From Anaeramoeba flamelloides (taxonomy: Eukaryota; Metamonada; Anaeramoebidae), in contig JANTQA010000029.1 in assembly GCA_027625915.1 (NCBI GenBank), positions 3,782,001 to 3,846,000 on the forward strand: a DNA stretch of 64,000 bases, read 5' to 3'. The notes beneath the pieces are model-generated. The model was not told the DNA's origin. It saw nothing but the letters and a program-made list of their open reading frames with translations, and searched no databases. Shown one piece after another: positions 46,534 through 59,169 of the stretch (position 1 is the stretch's first letter; each line of letters begins with the position of its first letter). A program made the position numbers and the translations under genes.

Positions 46534-49500
46534 TTACCATTTCAAATATTTGGTATCTCCAAATTCTCTTCCCCTTAATAAATGTTTAACTAAGATTGCC
46601 CCCCCTGAAATTAGTAAAAAACTTGAAACTATAATATATAACAAACCTAAAAAGCTGTTTTTCCCGCCTACCCAAGAAATTGTGGTAAGAACTATTTTCT
46701 TTGTTCCTTCAAAACTTTTGACTGGATAATTATTTTGGATTTGCACTGTATACACCTTATCTTTTTCTAAAGATCCTTTTTTTAAAATACTAAACAATTT
46801 TCTAAATTTTGGAAATGCTGCTGGCCTCATCCATACAATGAAATTTTCATCTGTGAAATCTGATTGGATTGTTGTTGGGGAATCTGGATCAATTGCCTCT
46901 TTTGGATTTTTAAATTTTCCATCAATATCTGTTTGCCAAGCAATACCCTTTGAGGTAAATCCAATATCGTCATCATTACTGTCTTTAATAAAAAAGGTAT
47001 CTGTAAGTTTTCAAATTATTTAATTTGTTTTTTTTTTTTTTTTAAAAAAATAATCGTGAATGAAAAAATTAGTTTAGTTGAAACAAATTTAAGAAACACT
47101 AGTGATTTTATTATTATTGCTTTTTTAATATTTGTTTATATTTCAATTCAGAAAGATTTTGGATTATCCTTCGAAGATTTTTGACAAAAAAATATTTTTG
47201 TTTTAAAGTTTTGTTTAAATACACATGTACAAAAATTGTTGTCTTAATATTCCAAGTTGTAGAATTCTTTTGTTAAGGGCTAAATTCGATAAAAAATACA
47301 TTTAATCTAAACCATTTTTCAGTCAAATAGGTCCAGTTGTAAATAGTGAGTTACATGTTTTTAAAGGGTTTGAATGGATATTAGAAGAAAAGAATTTATT
47401 TTGAAAATTTCAAAATTGATATCATTTTTTAACAATTTTTTTTTATTTTTTTTTTTTTGGCACCTAATTGTTGTGCAAATTTTTTTTTTATTTCAAGATC
47501 GAAAGTCACCAAGTAAAAAAGTGTTATTCTAATGTTATTGAAACAGTGATAATGATTGTATAAAAATCATATTTATATCTATTTGGATTTTATTTGGATC
47601 TTCAATTGTAAGATCAAAATGAAAATTGTTGTTTTCTTTTTCTCAATTGTAATACTAAGAATTTTAATTTTTCAATTTTTAAGAAAATCTCTTGATTGTC
47701 TAGAGTCACTTCATACGGATATCAACTATTCTCTAAAGTGCATTATTCTATTTATTTCTTATTTTAATTTTAAATATCAATTATAAAAAATAATTGATAA
47801 TCGGAAATTTTTTTGGGTCACCTTTGACAGAAACAAAGTTTGTAAAAAATGTTTTAGAATTAAAACTGAAAGTAGTCTATATGGAAATACCAACAGGTAC
47901 CACAATTATTTAAACTTTAAGATTCAAAAATTCTTATCCGTTGCAAGCACGCCTAAAATATAGTGCTATTAAAGAAAGATGATTTTAGAAAATACCAAAT
48001 TTAGTTTCCTCCTTAAAATTGTTCATTTTACAAAATTATTTTGGATCTTTTGAAAATTTGTTCTTTTATTTTCGACAGCATTTTCATTTCAATTTTTCAC
48101 AGAAAAAACAAAACTTTCAAAATAGAAAAAATAATAAAAATTCATTTTTTTTTAAAATTAACAACATAATAATTTTACCAAAATTTCAAACATGTTCTAT
48201 TTTTTGGATTTTTTGTTACCGATTCATAATTTAGTATGAACAAAATTCTAAAAACTTCCAGTAAAAAATAAAATTTTATAGTATTTCAAACACACTATTA
48301 ACCTTGTATAGGGTGTCAATGAATTTTGTGCTTTTTTTGTGTAACATTGTTCTTTTTTTTTTATGAATCATTTCGTCAGACATTATTTCAAAATTCATAA
48401 TATTGGAAACTCAAATAAAAATAAATATTTATTTAAAAGGTGTAATGTAGATCAGAGATATAATAAAAAATTGTTTTTTTAGCTTTATATTTTTTTTTAA
48501 ACTCAAACTTTTTATTTGTAAAATTATTACAAGGTATTAATTCTTGATAAATACTGGTAAGAAAGAGATTAGAACACTAAAAAGTTTAAGGATAGTATTG
48601 ATGTCACTCTGGAAAGATTTTGGGAAATACTTTGAGTAATTAGACATAGTTTGAAAATTTTCTGCTCTTCTTATTTTCGAATTGTATTTTGATAAAATAA
48701 GAAAGGATTTTACTAGCAAATTTGACTTTAAAAATATTAAAGTTATTTTTGAAGAGTTTAAGTTTAATTATTTTTTTTTGAAAGATTTTTAATCTTATAA
48801 ATCCCAAAAGATCGTTCTCGTTCTTCTCAAGAATTTATGACATTTAAAAATAATTTGGTTAAAAGAACCAACTTATTTGATCAATAGACGACAAAGAAAA
48901 AAGCCCATCAATTTTTTCCTTTTAGGTTGGAAATTGAATGAATTCCCTTTCTTTGTTTCAAAACAATGCCTAAAACCAAACATTGTTTTTTTTTGTTTTG
49001 GTTCGAAAGAAATCAATATCATTTTTTAAAAAATAAAAAACGTTTGGTTTCTTTTTTCAAAGAAAAAAGAAAAAAGAAAAAAGAGACCATTTATAAAAGG
49101 ATTTCAAAAGGTGAAAAAAACATTATTAAAAATTTTTGAAAAAAATTAATAAAAAACATTTTTTTTTTGCTGCATCAAGTTTAGGAAATTTTTAGAGGAA
49201 TGCTAAAATCCTTCATTGTTAATAGCACTCAATAGATGTATGGTTTTATAAATTTGATCGTTTTTGGGAATTGCTTGACAAACAGGGAATAAAAGAGGAA
49301 ATGGATGACATTGTAAGGTTGGACGATCTGGTTTGTCTCTGTGGGATTTAAATCAAGTTTTATACCCAATGATGAAAATATAAAATTTAACTTCGGTGTT
49401 TCCGATAGTCCCATTGAGAGAAAAAAGATTCTTTGAAGAGCAAGTTCTTCAAAGTACCATTGAAAAATAGCAAATTGGTTTTTACTGTTTTTGCTTTTTT

Positions 49501-52500
49501 TTTTATTGTGCTTTTTGTTGTGTAGAGTTAGATCCTGAGTTCCAAAAATAAATAGCAACTCATATTGTTTCATTTGTTCAAAAATCACCTGATGTATTTA
49601 CTCATTTTGGATCTTCTTCCATACTCAAAATATTGATATTGTTCTAGTGCAAAGAGGATATTAATTGTTGATCTTACAACTCCTCAATATCATCTTATAT
49701 CACTTTGAACAATATCATATTTCTCATCCTTCCAGGCCAAACTTGTAAAGCAACAAGGAGATTGTTTCCAATTCAAAACAATAAACACAAATATTTTATG
49801 AAATTTCATTTTATGAATTTTTTTTTTGAGCAACCACAAAAAATAGTAAATACTCAATAAGAGAACCTGAAAATGAAAAGAAAGATCAATTAATCAAAGT
49901 AAAAAAAGAATAAATAAATAGAAAGTTGAAAGAAAAAATCTAGTATTTATCACAATAAGATTTTTTACAATGTTATCTTTTATTATGGTTTTAACTTTGA
50001 TTAGAGCAGTGAAAAAAATACCGGACATGAAAAAAATCCCGGACAAGATTTTTAATTGTGAATATGAGTAAAATTATTGTGTAATTTCATTTATTTACAA
50101 TCAAATTCCTTTTTTTAAGAATCCAACTTTTTCAATTATAACTCCCCCACTTATTAGAATGATGATTAATGAAATCACACTTGTTCAAAACACCATTCAA
50201 TCAATTAAAAAACAAGAAGAAAAATTATCATTTTCCAAACTCTAGTAAACCTCTATAAAACTCGATTGTTTTTCAAAAAAAGTTGATCAACATTAGGCTA
50301 TCAAACAATTACTGAGTATTCTAGAGACACCTTACTTTGATGGACTTTAGGTAGGTTTATTACTAATTTCATAAAAAAATTGGTTATTTATAATAAGGAT
50401 TTAATTGAAATTATACAAAAATTTTACTAATAATCACAATTAAAAATCATGTCCGGGATTTTTTTCATGTTCGGTATTTTTTTCCGAACTATAATCCTTT
50501 ATTAAAAATTTGTTCAAAAATTTGACTAATTTTTGAGATCACAGCAAATTACTAATTGGATCTCGATATGAAAGTAGATTTAAATGTGTTTATTGGTTTG
50601 ATTGAAAATAAAAAAATGAATTACACTTTTGGGTTATTTTAATTCTTCTGTTAATTGAAATTAATTTTTATTTCCATTTTCTGTGATTTCTGTTATTTCT
50701 GTAATTTCTGTAATTTCTTTGGTTTCTATTAATGTTTACACTTAAAAAGCGTGTTTAAAATTTTTTCCACAACAGTAATTAAAAAAAAGAGTAATTTATT
50801 TGAAAACAATAGTAGATTTCTCTAGATATAAGATTGTTATATATTGGAAATAAAATGGAAAAAAGAGTTGTGATTTAATTCGCTGAAACAAATAATTTAA
50901 AAAATATTGATAAATTGATCTAATTTAATACGTTTAAATTCTAGTTAAAAAAAATTAAATTTTATCTATGTAAGTTTAATTCAGAAGAATACAAATTCGT
51001 TTTGGTCAATTTACTTTTTTAATTGACTTGTGAAGATATTTTTCTTTTTTCTACTCATTGTGATTAAAATATTTTGAAAAATTGAAATCAAAATTTTAAA
51101 AACCTCTTCTTGAATTTAAGAGAAAAATCTAAAAAAAAAAAAAAATAAAAGTATCTGATTTGAGAATTGCGAATAAAGATATAAAAGAAATATTGAAATA
51201 AAACAAAATAATAAAAATAAGAAAGATTTACCATTAAATTTGCTCCAAGGTATAAGACCACATGGCTGATAAATGTCCTTATCATTTTCTTTTTTGTCGA
51301 GACTAATAACAGGATTACATTTTGAAACATCATCATAAGTTACCTCCTCACCCTTTAATTGATCATTATTTTTTGATTTTAGATATCTTCTGTGATTTTG
51401 GTGTAAATTTGTTAATTCATAATAAAGGTAAATTGGTGCTTTCATTGTTTTGGTTGGTTCTAGGTTTAAAGATTGTATTTTTAAAAAAATAAATTTTTGT
51501 TAGTTTGATTTAGGAAGGAATTAAATTAGTTATCATTTTTGAGGGATATAGGCTAAAAAAATGACAGAAAATAACACACCTACAAATAAATTATAAATAA
51601 CTTATACTGTAGACTGGATTCTTTATTAACTCTTTCTCTTTCGTTTACAAAGGTTTATGAAAACGGAAAATTTATTTTTTGTTAATAATGATAACTTGTG
51701 GACTTGATTTGAAGACTCTAAAAGTTATGAAAATTAAAGAGTCATGTACTAAATAAAAATTAAGGATTTTGCTTAGATCAATGATAACTAGTTATCATAA
51801 ATTTTGAAAAATAATTATTATTGGATAGTCTTAAAATCATCTGACTCGTTTAATTGGAGTACATAGAGTACATTTTGAAAAAAAAATAAATTATTAGCAG
51901 TATTCGAGAATAAAATGATTAAAACGAAGGAATTTGCATTATTAATAGTCTAAGTTAAAATTCATTCATCAGAAAAAAGTTGCAAGAATTTTTTTTTACT
52001 ATTCTGATGAATAATAAAAACAAAGCATATTATCAATGAAAAAACTTATTATTAAACCTGTGAAGAAGAAGAAATGTTAGAAGATGTATTCACCTCATTT
52101 GACTTAATATTCGATATAGAGCAAGAACAAGAAACTAACCAAATACATTTGAAATTACAAATGAGAAATAAAATGAAGATAAATCAAAAAAAACAAAGAA
52201 AAAGAAAAAAAGTAATTAGAAAGAAGAATACAAGAAGAAGAAGTATAAAAATTAGAAACTGTGAATATCTACAATTTAAAAAGAATTATTTTATATTTTT
52301 ATTCTTTCTTTTTTTGGAAAAATAAACTTATTGAAGATCAGATTTTCATTTTTTTTTTGTTTAGTGTTATTTTTTTTTATTGATCCATGATAACTTTGAT
52401 AACTTTCCACCTATCAAATTATAACTCTTGCAATTTGTATAAAATTGAAAAAATAAGCTCATTAGAATTCCCTCTGAGTGATATTAAAAATATCGCCCCT

Positions 52501-53800
52501 CGAAAATTATAATAAGCTTAATTTTTCGATTTTATACAAATAACACCAGAAATTTTAATTGAAAACTTTTTTTTAATTTCGTTTTATAATAATTTAATAC
52601 ATTTAATTAATGCCAGTGTAGTTAGGTAGAGTTTTAGCGGTATAGTAAATGCCATAGGATCAAAAGAATCAGAGAAAAAAAAAACTGTTTTTAAAAATAA
52701 AGAGTGTAAACATGTGGGACGAATTCTGAATTTGTCATTTTTTGAGGGGTGCAATTATTAGTACAGTAGTGTTAGTACGCGCTCTGATTCTGTGTAATAT
52801 GGATTTTTAAAATCCACACTATAGCACTAAATCAAATTCTCACCAGTGGTGAAGAATAGAATTTATTGATACACGACAATTTTTTTTTCCCCAACCATGA
52901 ATCAAAAAAAAATTTTTTAGCAAGTGTAATAATGCGATTTGTTGAAAAATAAATGAAACAAAATTTTCATTCGACTTTTTTTAATTTGCTTTAGAGATCA
53001 AGATCAAGATCAAATTTAAATTATTTAATTCCATAAATCAGCTCAGCAATGTTCAGTTTCCATTTTAAAATTACAAACTTTGGTGATTTATTTGAATTCT
53101 TGGGTTTTGAATTTTTTTGGAAAGCTAATTGATTTTTAATTATCAATGGGAAAAATTTTCGCTTCCTTTTCCAGATTTTTTTTTTATAAATAGAGGTTTT
53201 AAAGAAGTAAGTTGAAATTTGTGGATTCTATTTGAAAAAGGGAATTAAAAATGAAGTGAAAATTATGCCCATTTAAATTCAATCAAAAGAAATACCAGTA
53301 AATGAAAATTTTGTTCCTTTTTCTTTTGCAATTAACGGTATTACTCTTTTTTGTAAAATAAATGGAGCAAAATTTTCATTCAGCTTTCCAAAAAAAGATT
53401 TTATAAATCATGTAAAATTTCAAATTTTTAATTCTGTAAAAAAAGCATAAATTATTCATTTCCCTTTTTAGAATTAGGAGGCTTTGATGATTTATTTTAA
53501 TTTCTTGAGGTGTATTCTTTTGGAAAGCTGAATGAAAATTTTGATCTTTTTAATTTTGCAATTAACAGTATTAGTAACCTTGATTTCGTTTGGTTGATAG
53601 AAATTAAACCAAAAAGGAAAAAGAGGAAATAAAATTGTTTTTTTTTATGTTGGCTGATTTTAAACACAAAAGTGTTTGTTTGAAAGTAAAATTCTTTTTG
53701 TTCAAAAGACATTTTGAGAAAAAAAAAAATTATTGGTAAGGGAAGGTAGTTTTTCAAATCTATTCCACAAAAAATGTTTGGTTTATTTTTTTTTTGAATG

Positions 53801-53832
<32 letters not shown>

Positions 53833-54151
53833 AGAAATTATTTTTCAAAATAAAAAGAAAAATAGTTTTTTTTTAAATCCAAAAAAAAGAAAAAGAAGAA
53901 AAAAAAAAAAGTGATTTAAACAAACTTATTTCGATTGAACAATCTTTTCCTATTTCACATTTGGTGTCATATTGCTTGATAATTTCAATAACACCATTAG
54001 ATGTACCCAAGATTGTTGAACCAAATATTAAAAAAAGAACTCCAACAACAAGAAAGGTAATACTAATATTTTTTCCACTAAGAATAAGCTTGTTGGTTCT
54101 TAACTTTTGTTGTTTGAATTTTGAATGTGCAGGTTTAAAATGTTGAGACAT
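46534..54151 (-). CDS. CDC50/LEM3 family, P4-ATPase (lipid flippase) beta subunit
   Basis: Three exons: 54151-53926, 51459-51232 and 47000-46534; introns of 2,466 and 4,231 bases, GT-AG, phases match, 306 residues. Exon 1: KFKQQKLRTNKLILSGKNIS then a membrane helix (ITFLVVGVLFLIFGSTIL). Exon 2 opens KPTKTMKAPIYLYYELTNLH then QNHRRYLKSKNNDQLKG and PCGLIPWSKFN. Exon 3: DTFFIKDS, SKGIAWQTD, DENFIVWMRPAAFPKFRK, YPVKSFEGTKKIVLTTISWV, GGKNSFLG and a second helix (LLYIIVSSFLLISGGAILV). These are the family's signature blocks. CDC50 proteins escort P4-ATPases from the ER and are needed for phospholipid flipping; most of the chain is the luminal domain. N151-D-T is an N-glycosylation sequon. At 306 residues it is shorter than the usual 330-370. 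The introns hold several transposons. Confidence 0.95.
47308..47841. mobile_element. MITE family D, copy 3 (internally deleted) in CDC50 intron 2
   Basis: Ends AAACCATTTTTCAGTCAAA and TTTGACAGAAACAAAGTTT. About 534 bp: it lacks the block around TCATTTTCATTTCC present in other copies. Confidence 0.8.
47842..49228. other. intron sequence without recognised features
   Basis: Part of CDC50 intron 2. The plus frame at 48019-48234 and the minus frame at 48537-48719 look like AT-rich noise. Confidence 0.4.
49229..49588 (-). other. 119-codon open frame inside CDC50 intron 2
   Basis: Same strand as CDC50. The text (KQYELLFIFGTQDLTLHNKK, IFQWYFEELALQRIFFLSMG, LDLNPTETNQIVQPYNVIHF) is more protein-like and less AT-biased than surrounding intron. 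It could be a nested gene, an old gene fragment or a cassette exon; no homolog recognised. Confidence 0.35.
49818..50772. mobile_element. MITE family B, copy 3, split by a family A element
   Basis: Left half (AGAGAACCTGAAAATGAAAA, AGATCAATTAATC) runs to about 50001; the right half resumes at about 50492 (TTCATTTTCTGTGATTTC-like text, several TTTCTGTAATTTCTG units, GCGTGTTTAAAATTTTTTCC). The gap is exactly the family A copy 50004-50489. Confidence 0.7.
50004..50489. mobile_element. MITE family A, copy 2 (well preserved)
   Basis: About 486 bp with inverted repeats of about 85 bp: left GAAAAAAATACCGGACATGA then AAAAAATCCCGGACA; right end the complement (TGTCCGGGATTTTTTTCATG, TTCGGTATTTTTTTCC). 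TA lies on both sides (50002-50003, 50490-50491). No internal reading frame. Better preserved than copy 1. Confidence 0.88.
52074..52325 (+). other. 83-codon open frame in CDC50 intron 1, antisense to it
   Basis: Reads MLEDVFTSFDLIFDIEQEQE then a very basic region (QRKRKKVIRKKNTRRRSIKI). The first half looks protein-like, but no family or splice partners are seen. A real small gene nested in an intron is possible but unproven. Confidence 0.2.
52950..53580. repeat. inverted and direct repeat cluster in CDC50 intron 1
   Basis: Inverted arms AAAATTTTCATTCAGCTTTC (about 53369-53390) and its complement (about 53521-53542) bound a 174-bp unit. A direct repeat pairs about 53300-53345 with 53531-53577 (shared TTTTGCAATTAAC and GTATTA). 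A degenerate relative starts near 52960. Looks like a small MITE inserted next to or into a related copy. Confidence 0.6.
53801..53830. repeat. A30 homopolymer near CDC50 exon 1
   Basis: Thirty A bases in intron 1, about 95 bases from the exon 1 donor (a T run on the coding strand). Confidence 0.85.
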
Positions 54152-54785
54152 AACAAAATAATAAAAAATGATTCTAATTTTGTATCTTGTAAAACGAAAA
54201 GATGATTAGACTGTAAAAGTTGGTAAGTATTTACTTTGAATCATTTTAAAGTCACAAAAAAATTCATGTATTTTGAGTTATTAGAGGAATTTTTTTTTTG
54301 AGAACAAGAAATGATTGTGAATTGAAAACAACAATAACAAAGAGCAACAATAACAGGAGACATTTTTTTGTTTTGTTATCACAAAACAAGGATTTTTATA
54401 TTTCAAAAACAAGAACAAGTTGACTAGACTTTTGGTTTTCGTTCGTTTGTAAATTTCTTTTTTTTTTTCCCAGTAAGCTTCAGGTAAACTAATTTGTGAC
54501 ACCCTTTTTTCTTGATTGGAGATCTACCAAATGAAAAACACAAAAAGTGAAAATAAGCGTTTGATAAATTATCCTATTTTTTTTTTACCAAGTATAGTTT
54601 CAAAAATCAGAGACTTTTAAAGAGGAGTTAAATGGGAGTGCTAAAAAGGATTAGTTAGGTAAGGTATATTTTGTTTCAAAAAGTAACGTCTTGTTTGAGA
54701 TTAAATGTTGCAAGATCCAGAAACATTCTGATTTGGTTTAATTCGGAAATTTAGTCATTTTGAAAAAATGATAATTGTTACAAAA
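54152..54785. other. upstream region of the CDC50 gene
   Basis: Expected promoter region. The minus frame 54281-54502 shows no domain. Confidence 0.45.
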
Positions 54786-54991
54786 TACAGCCAGTTCCAC
54801 TTTTTAAACACAAACTTTCAACGAAATATAAGGTACTGATAAAAATCTAAAATATATGCACAAAATTCAGATTGGAGTAAAATGATTTGTGTTGAAAAAC
54901 AATTTCAAAATAGGTAGTTCTTTAATTTGAGATTTTTTTGTGCCTTAATTTTTCTTGAAAAGTTTATTTCTTCAAAGTGAAACTGACTTTA
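54786..54991. mobile_element. MITE family E, copy 2
   Basis: TACAGCCAGTTCCACTTTT at the left and AAAGTGAAACTGACTTTA at the right, with AACTTTCAACGAAAT and TTTGAGATTTTTTTGTGCC inside. More diverged than copy 3. Confidence 0.8.
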
Positions 54992-56356
54992 AATGAAAAA
55001 TGATTTTTTGAGTGTCATGAGGATATTTAAACTTTAAAACCACATATCATTAAGTTTTATTTGTGAAAAGAAAGCGAACCCAAAAGTAATTTTGTGAAAA
55101 ATCTTTTATTTTTCAATTTTTTGAACATTTTTTTTGATTAATTTTTTGGTTTTATATAAATTAGGTTTTGGATCTCGAAAAATGTGTGTATAGGAATACT
55201 TAAAATTAATCATAGAGTAAACCAAAGAAAATATACCTGAGAAAGTGTACATTTTAAGCAAATTATTTCTTATAAAATTCTAATCAAGAATGATCACCCT
55301 TTTCAGATAAATTTGTTGAAATCAAGAAATGAAAAAAAAACATTCGACCAAAGTATATTTTCGAAGATTATGTTCTCCTTTTTCTTCTTATTTAGATCAA
55401 AACTAATAAGAAATTGTCTTGAACCCCCTGTTTATCTTTTTTGTTTTTAAAAAACGTGTTTATTCACAATTTGTTTTTAAAAATCCGGGTTTCTAATATT
55501 TTTATTCAATTAAGTTAAATATATTGCAAAAATTAAAGTAAAAAAGACTTAATTCCCCAAATTAAAAAATAAATTCAAATGAATCGACCCAAAAAAAAAG
55601 AAAAGAAAAGATTGAGAAATAATAGAAATCAAAATTCATAATTATTTAGAGCTTTCAATTTAATTGAAAATAAATAATTATCAAATTCAAACAAATAGAT
55701 TCAAAAAATTGTTTTTTTAAGAAAGAATTCAAAAATATCCTATGATATGATTAAGTCAAGCTAACATTCTATGAATTAAATTAAAATTGGAATAAGAATC
55801 CTTTTTGGATATCTCCTTCGAAAAAGAGTACAATTTGTTTATCTAAAATTTTCCTAATAAACGTATTTCAAATAAAATTAAAAATAAGAATATTTATAAA
55901 AAATTGGTAAATGTATCATATTTTACAGACAAGATCAAGAATGAAATATTTATTTATTTGTTATTGATCCATTTTTTTTAAATTATTTTGATACTATTTT
56001 TTGAAAAAAAAAAATCGAGTATTTTATATTAGGATATATCCCACTACCCTTTTCCCCAATTAGAGGTTTATTTAGAAAAAGAGATACATTATAATATTCG
56101 GTTTTAAATAATGGGTGACTCTCAAAATTTGTAAAATGTACCTACCCCCTTAAAAATATTATTTTAAAAATGAAATATTGTGAAAAAAGGCACACCCCTG
56201 AATACAAATTGATTTGAAATAAAGTTCATTTACAAATTTTTACAAATGATAGGATTATTTTGTGATATTTCTTGCGAATTATTAAAAAAAGATATTTTTA
56301 TAGCCTTATTAAAAAGGAATTCTAGTAATACAAATTAGATATAAAACTAAACAACA
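54992..56356. other. intergenic AT-rich DNA
   Basis: No gene, RNA or repeat end recognised. Confidence 0.4.
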
Positions 56357-56905
56357 TTTCAAAAATTGTGACTCACCTGAAATAATAAATTGAATAAAAA
56401 TATATCCTTTAGTATTCAAGAACAATTAATAATTAAATCTGATTTGTATAATTCACTTTAAAATCATTCTAAATATATAAAAACCTGATATTTTAAAAAT
56501 TAAAAAAAATTAAACCAAAAACTAAAAAAAAGTGAGTTGCAATGTTTGAAAACCTCATAACCTATATTTTATTACTAAAATTTTACTGAAAATAGTTAAC
56601 AAGAAGATTTTTCATTATTAATTAAATTGATTTTAAAAGACATTACGTATGTCGAAATTGTCTAAGTGATTATTTTTCTTTTCAAATATCCTTTTTATCC
56701 ATAATATCTTTTGCAAAAAAAAAAAAAAAAATTGTAAAAGCAAAACAAAAATTTGAAGAAGTAAAACAAAATTTTATATAATTATAAAAAATTTTTCTGA
56801 TCATAAAATTTGAAAATATGTTTTCTATAAGAATATTGAATAAATCCTCAAAACAAATCCCATTGACATTATAAAGTGAGTCAAAATTTTTGAAAAATAT
56901 TTTAG
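56357..56905. mobile_element. MITE family C, copy 3
   Basis: Begins TTTCAAAAATTGTGACTCAC and ends GTGAGTCAAAATTTTTGAAA, good inverted ends. Collinear with copy 1 but with a short A run where copy 1 has 63 A bases. Confidence 0.8.
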
Positions 56906-58044
56906 ATTGTAAGGGGTCATTAACAAACAAACTTGTGAAATTCAGCAATTACTATATATTTAGAAAGGTTAAATATTTTTGACCAACATTTATAACTAAT
57001 ATTATCAATTTCTGAATCCAAAAAAAAAAAAAAAAAAAGAATTCAAGAAATTCGCTATGAGAAAAATTAATAATTATAAAATCTTAGAATCCGAGATTAA
57101 AAATATTTTTTTTAATTGGTGATATTATTTGATCTAGATCTTTCAGTACAGAAATGGATTGTTTTTCTTACTTAGGAAGTAATCTAAGTTTTATTAAAAC
57201 CAATTATTTTATATTTTTTTTACTATTATATATTGTTCGGTTTATAATCTATTTTCAAATCTAAACCAAATTCCAAAATTTTAGACATGGTTTAAACAGC
57301 TGAAAGAATAAAGATACCACAACTTACCTCCAATTTGCAAATAATTTTGATTTCACAAACTATTTCATTTTTTGTCTTCTATGGTATGTTTTCATTTGCT
57401 TTTTATAAGTTATATCATCTATATTGTTAGATCTGAGAATTTTTTTTCAATGGTTGATAGAAAGTTAGTGTTTAGTTTGTTAAATTGAAAAATCGCATAC
57501 AATTCGTGGACGTTATCTTATCATTGATTAAATCAACAATTGTTGATAAAATTTCAACAACTTTACCAATACATTTTTTGTTCAGCTTGTACTTCATTTT
57601 GGAACAAACCAATTTTTTTTTTTTCATTTTATATTTTGTTGTTTTATTTGGAAGAAAATGATTATTTTTAAAAAGATTAATAATCAGTAACTAGCATGGG
57701 TTTTTATATTTCGTTTGGAAAAATATTATAAATTGAGTTTTATTTTGCCTATTTTGATTTTAGGTGTTTACAAATTTTTGGAATGGTGTCTATAAAATCC
57801 ATACAATTCTAGTGGAATATTACCTAATAAAAAAAAGCAACATATAAGAGAAAAATTATTTTCTGATACTCATACCTCTCACTCTGGGCCGTTTCTACTC
57901 TACAAATGTATACAACATCCAAGAATAAAAATATTGTATATTCGTAGAGAGTCACAAAAATGTTTTTTTATACAAAATTATTATATACTTACTAAAATTA
58001 ATAAACTCTTGATAAGATTTCTCTCTGTTAGAAAAAACAAGAAA
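56906..58044. other. intergenic DNA with a possible diverged repeat I copy
   Basis: Text at about 57310-57600 follows the block order of repeat I loosely (AATAATTTTGATTT, TTTCATTTTTTGTCTTC). Otherwise nothing recognised. Confidence 0.35.
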
Positions 58045-58575
58045 TAAACTATTTTTCAGTCAAAGGGGAAAGTTTTAATTGTTAAACACTTACTTTTAAA
58101 GGATTTGCAATCGATATTAGAAGAAAAATTTTATTTAGGAAATTTTCAAAATTGAAATGATTTTTTCACTTTTTTTCACATTTTTGATTTTTTTTATATT
58201 TTTTTTTGAAAAATAATTCTGTTTTAAAAAATTTTTATTGCCAGATCAATAGTCACTTGGTTAGAATTTGTTATTCTAAGGTTATTGAAATCATGGAAAT
58301 TATTGTTGAGAAATCATATTGATTTCTATTGGAATTCTATTCTATCTTTGATCTTGATATTTGTTTAATAAATGTGAAAAATTTTCACTTCATTTTCATT
58401 TCCTTTTTCAAATAGAGACCACAAATACCAACACAATTCGTGAGGGGACTTGATTTATAAAAGAAAATTATGGAAAATGAAGTGAAAAATGTTTCCTATT
58501 TATTATTCAAATACCAGTAGAAGTTCAAAACTAAGATTGTTGTATTTCTTAATATTCCCTAAGAATTTGGGTTTT

Positions 58576-58918
58576 TAACTTAAGGTAATAAAGAAAAAAT
58601 AATAAAAATAAAGTTAAAACAAAAAATCCTTAAAATAATAAAAAATATATAAATTCGGGCACCCAGTGCCCCCACTCTGAGAGTCGTGGAATAACAATTA
58701 TTAATCATAGAATGTAGAATCTTTATCTATAATTGAGAAACTTTCTATCGGGTTTTTGCTCCTCCAGGAATCCAGGACACGGATATTTTCTATTTGGTCA
58801 CGAAAATCATAAATTAATTTTATATATATATATATCAATTCTTTTTCTTCTTCTCTTTTTTTTTTATTTGATGATTTTTCTTTAATTAATCCTTTCTATA
58901 AATAAATAAATAAATAAA
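58576..58918 (+). mobile_element. SINE-like short retroelement, copy 1
   Basis: Flanked by a 15-base direct repeat, AAGAATTTGGGTTTT (58561-58575), repeated with one extra G at 58919-58934. The uninterrupted target is visible in the other family D copies. The 3' end is an ATAAATAAATAAATAAA tail. Long target duplication plus a simple-repeat tail is the mark of LINE-driven insertion. A perfect small hairpin (GGGCACCCAGTGCCC) lies inside at about 58658-58672. No clear tRNA-type A or B box was found, so its origin is open. Confidence 0.7.
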
Positions 58919-58974
58919 AAGAATTTGGGGTTTTCAATTTTTAAGATAATTTATTGATTAATTAGTTTTATTTA

Positions 58975-59169
58975 CAGTCAGTTCCACTTTAAGGAACAAA
59001 CTTTCAACGAAATTTAAGGTACAATAAAAATCTCAAATTAAGGCACAATATTCAGATTCTAGTAAAATAAATTGTAAAAAATAATATTACAAATTTTGTG
59101 TCTTAATTTGAGATTTTTTTGTGCCTTAAATTTTGTTGAAAGTTTGTGCAGTAAAAGTGGAACTGACTG
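58975..59169. mobile_element. MITE family E, copy 3
   Basis: CAGTCAGTTCCACTTT at one end and AAAGTGGAACTGACTG at the other, with TA duplicated on both sides (58973-58974 and 59170-59171). Inserted into family D copy 4. The TA target and CAGT tip fit Tc1/mariner-type MITEs. Confidence 0.9.
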
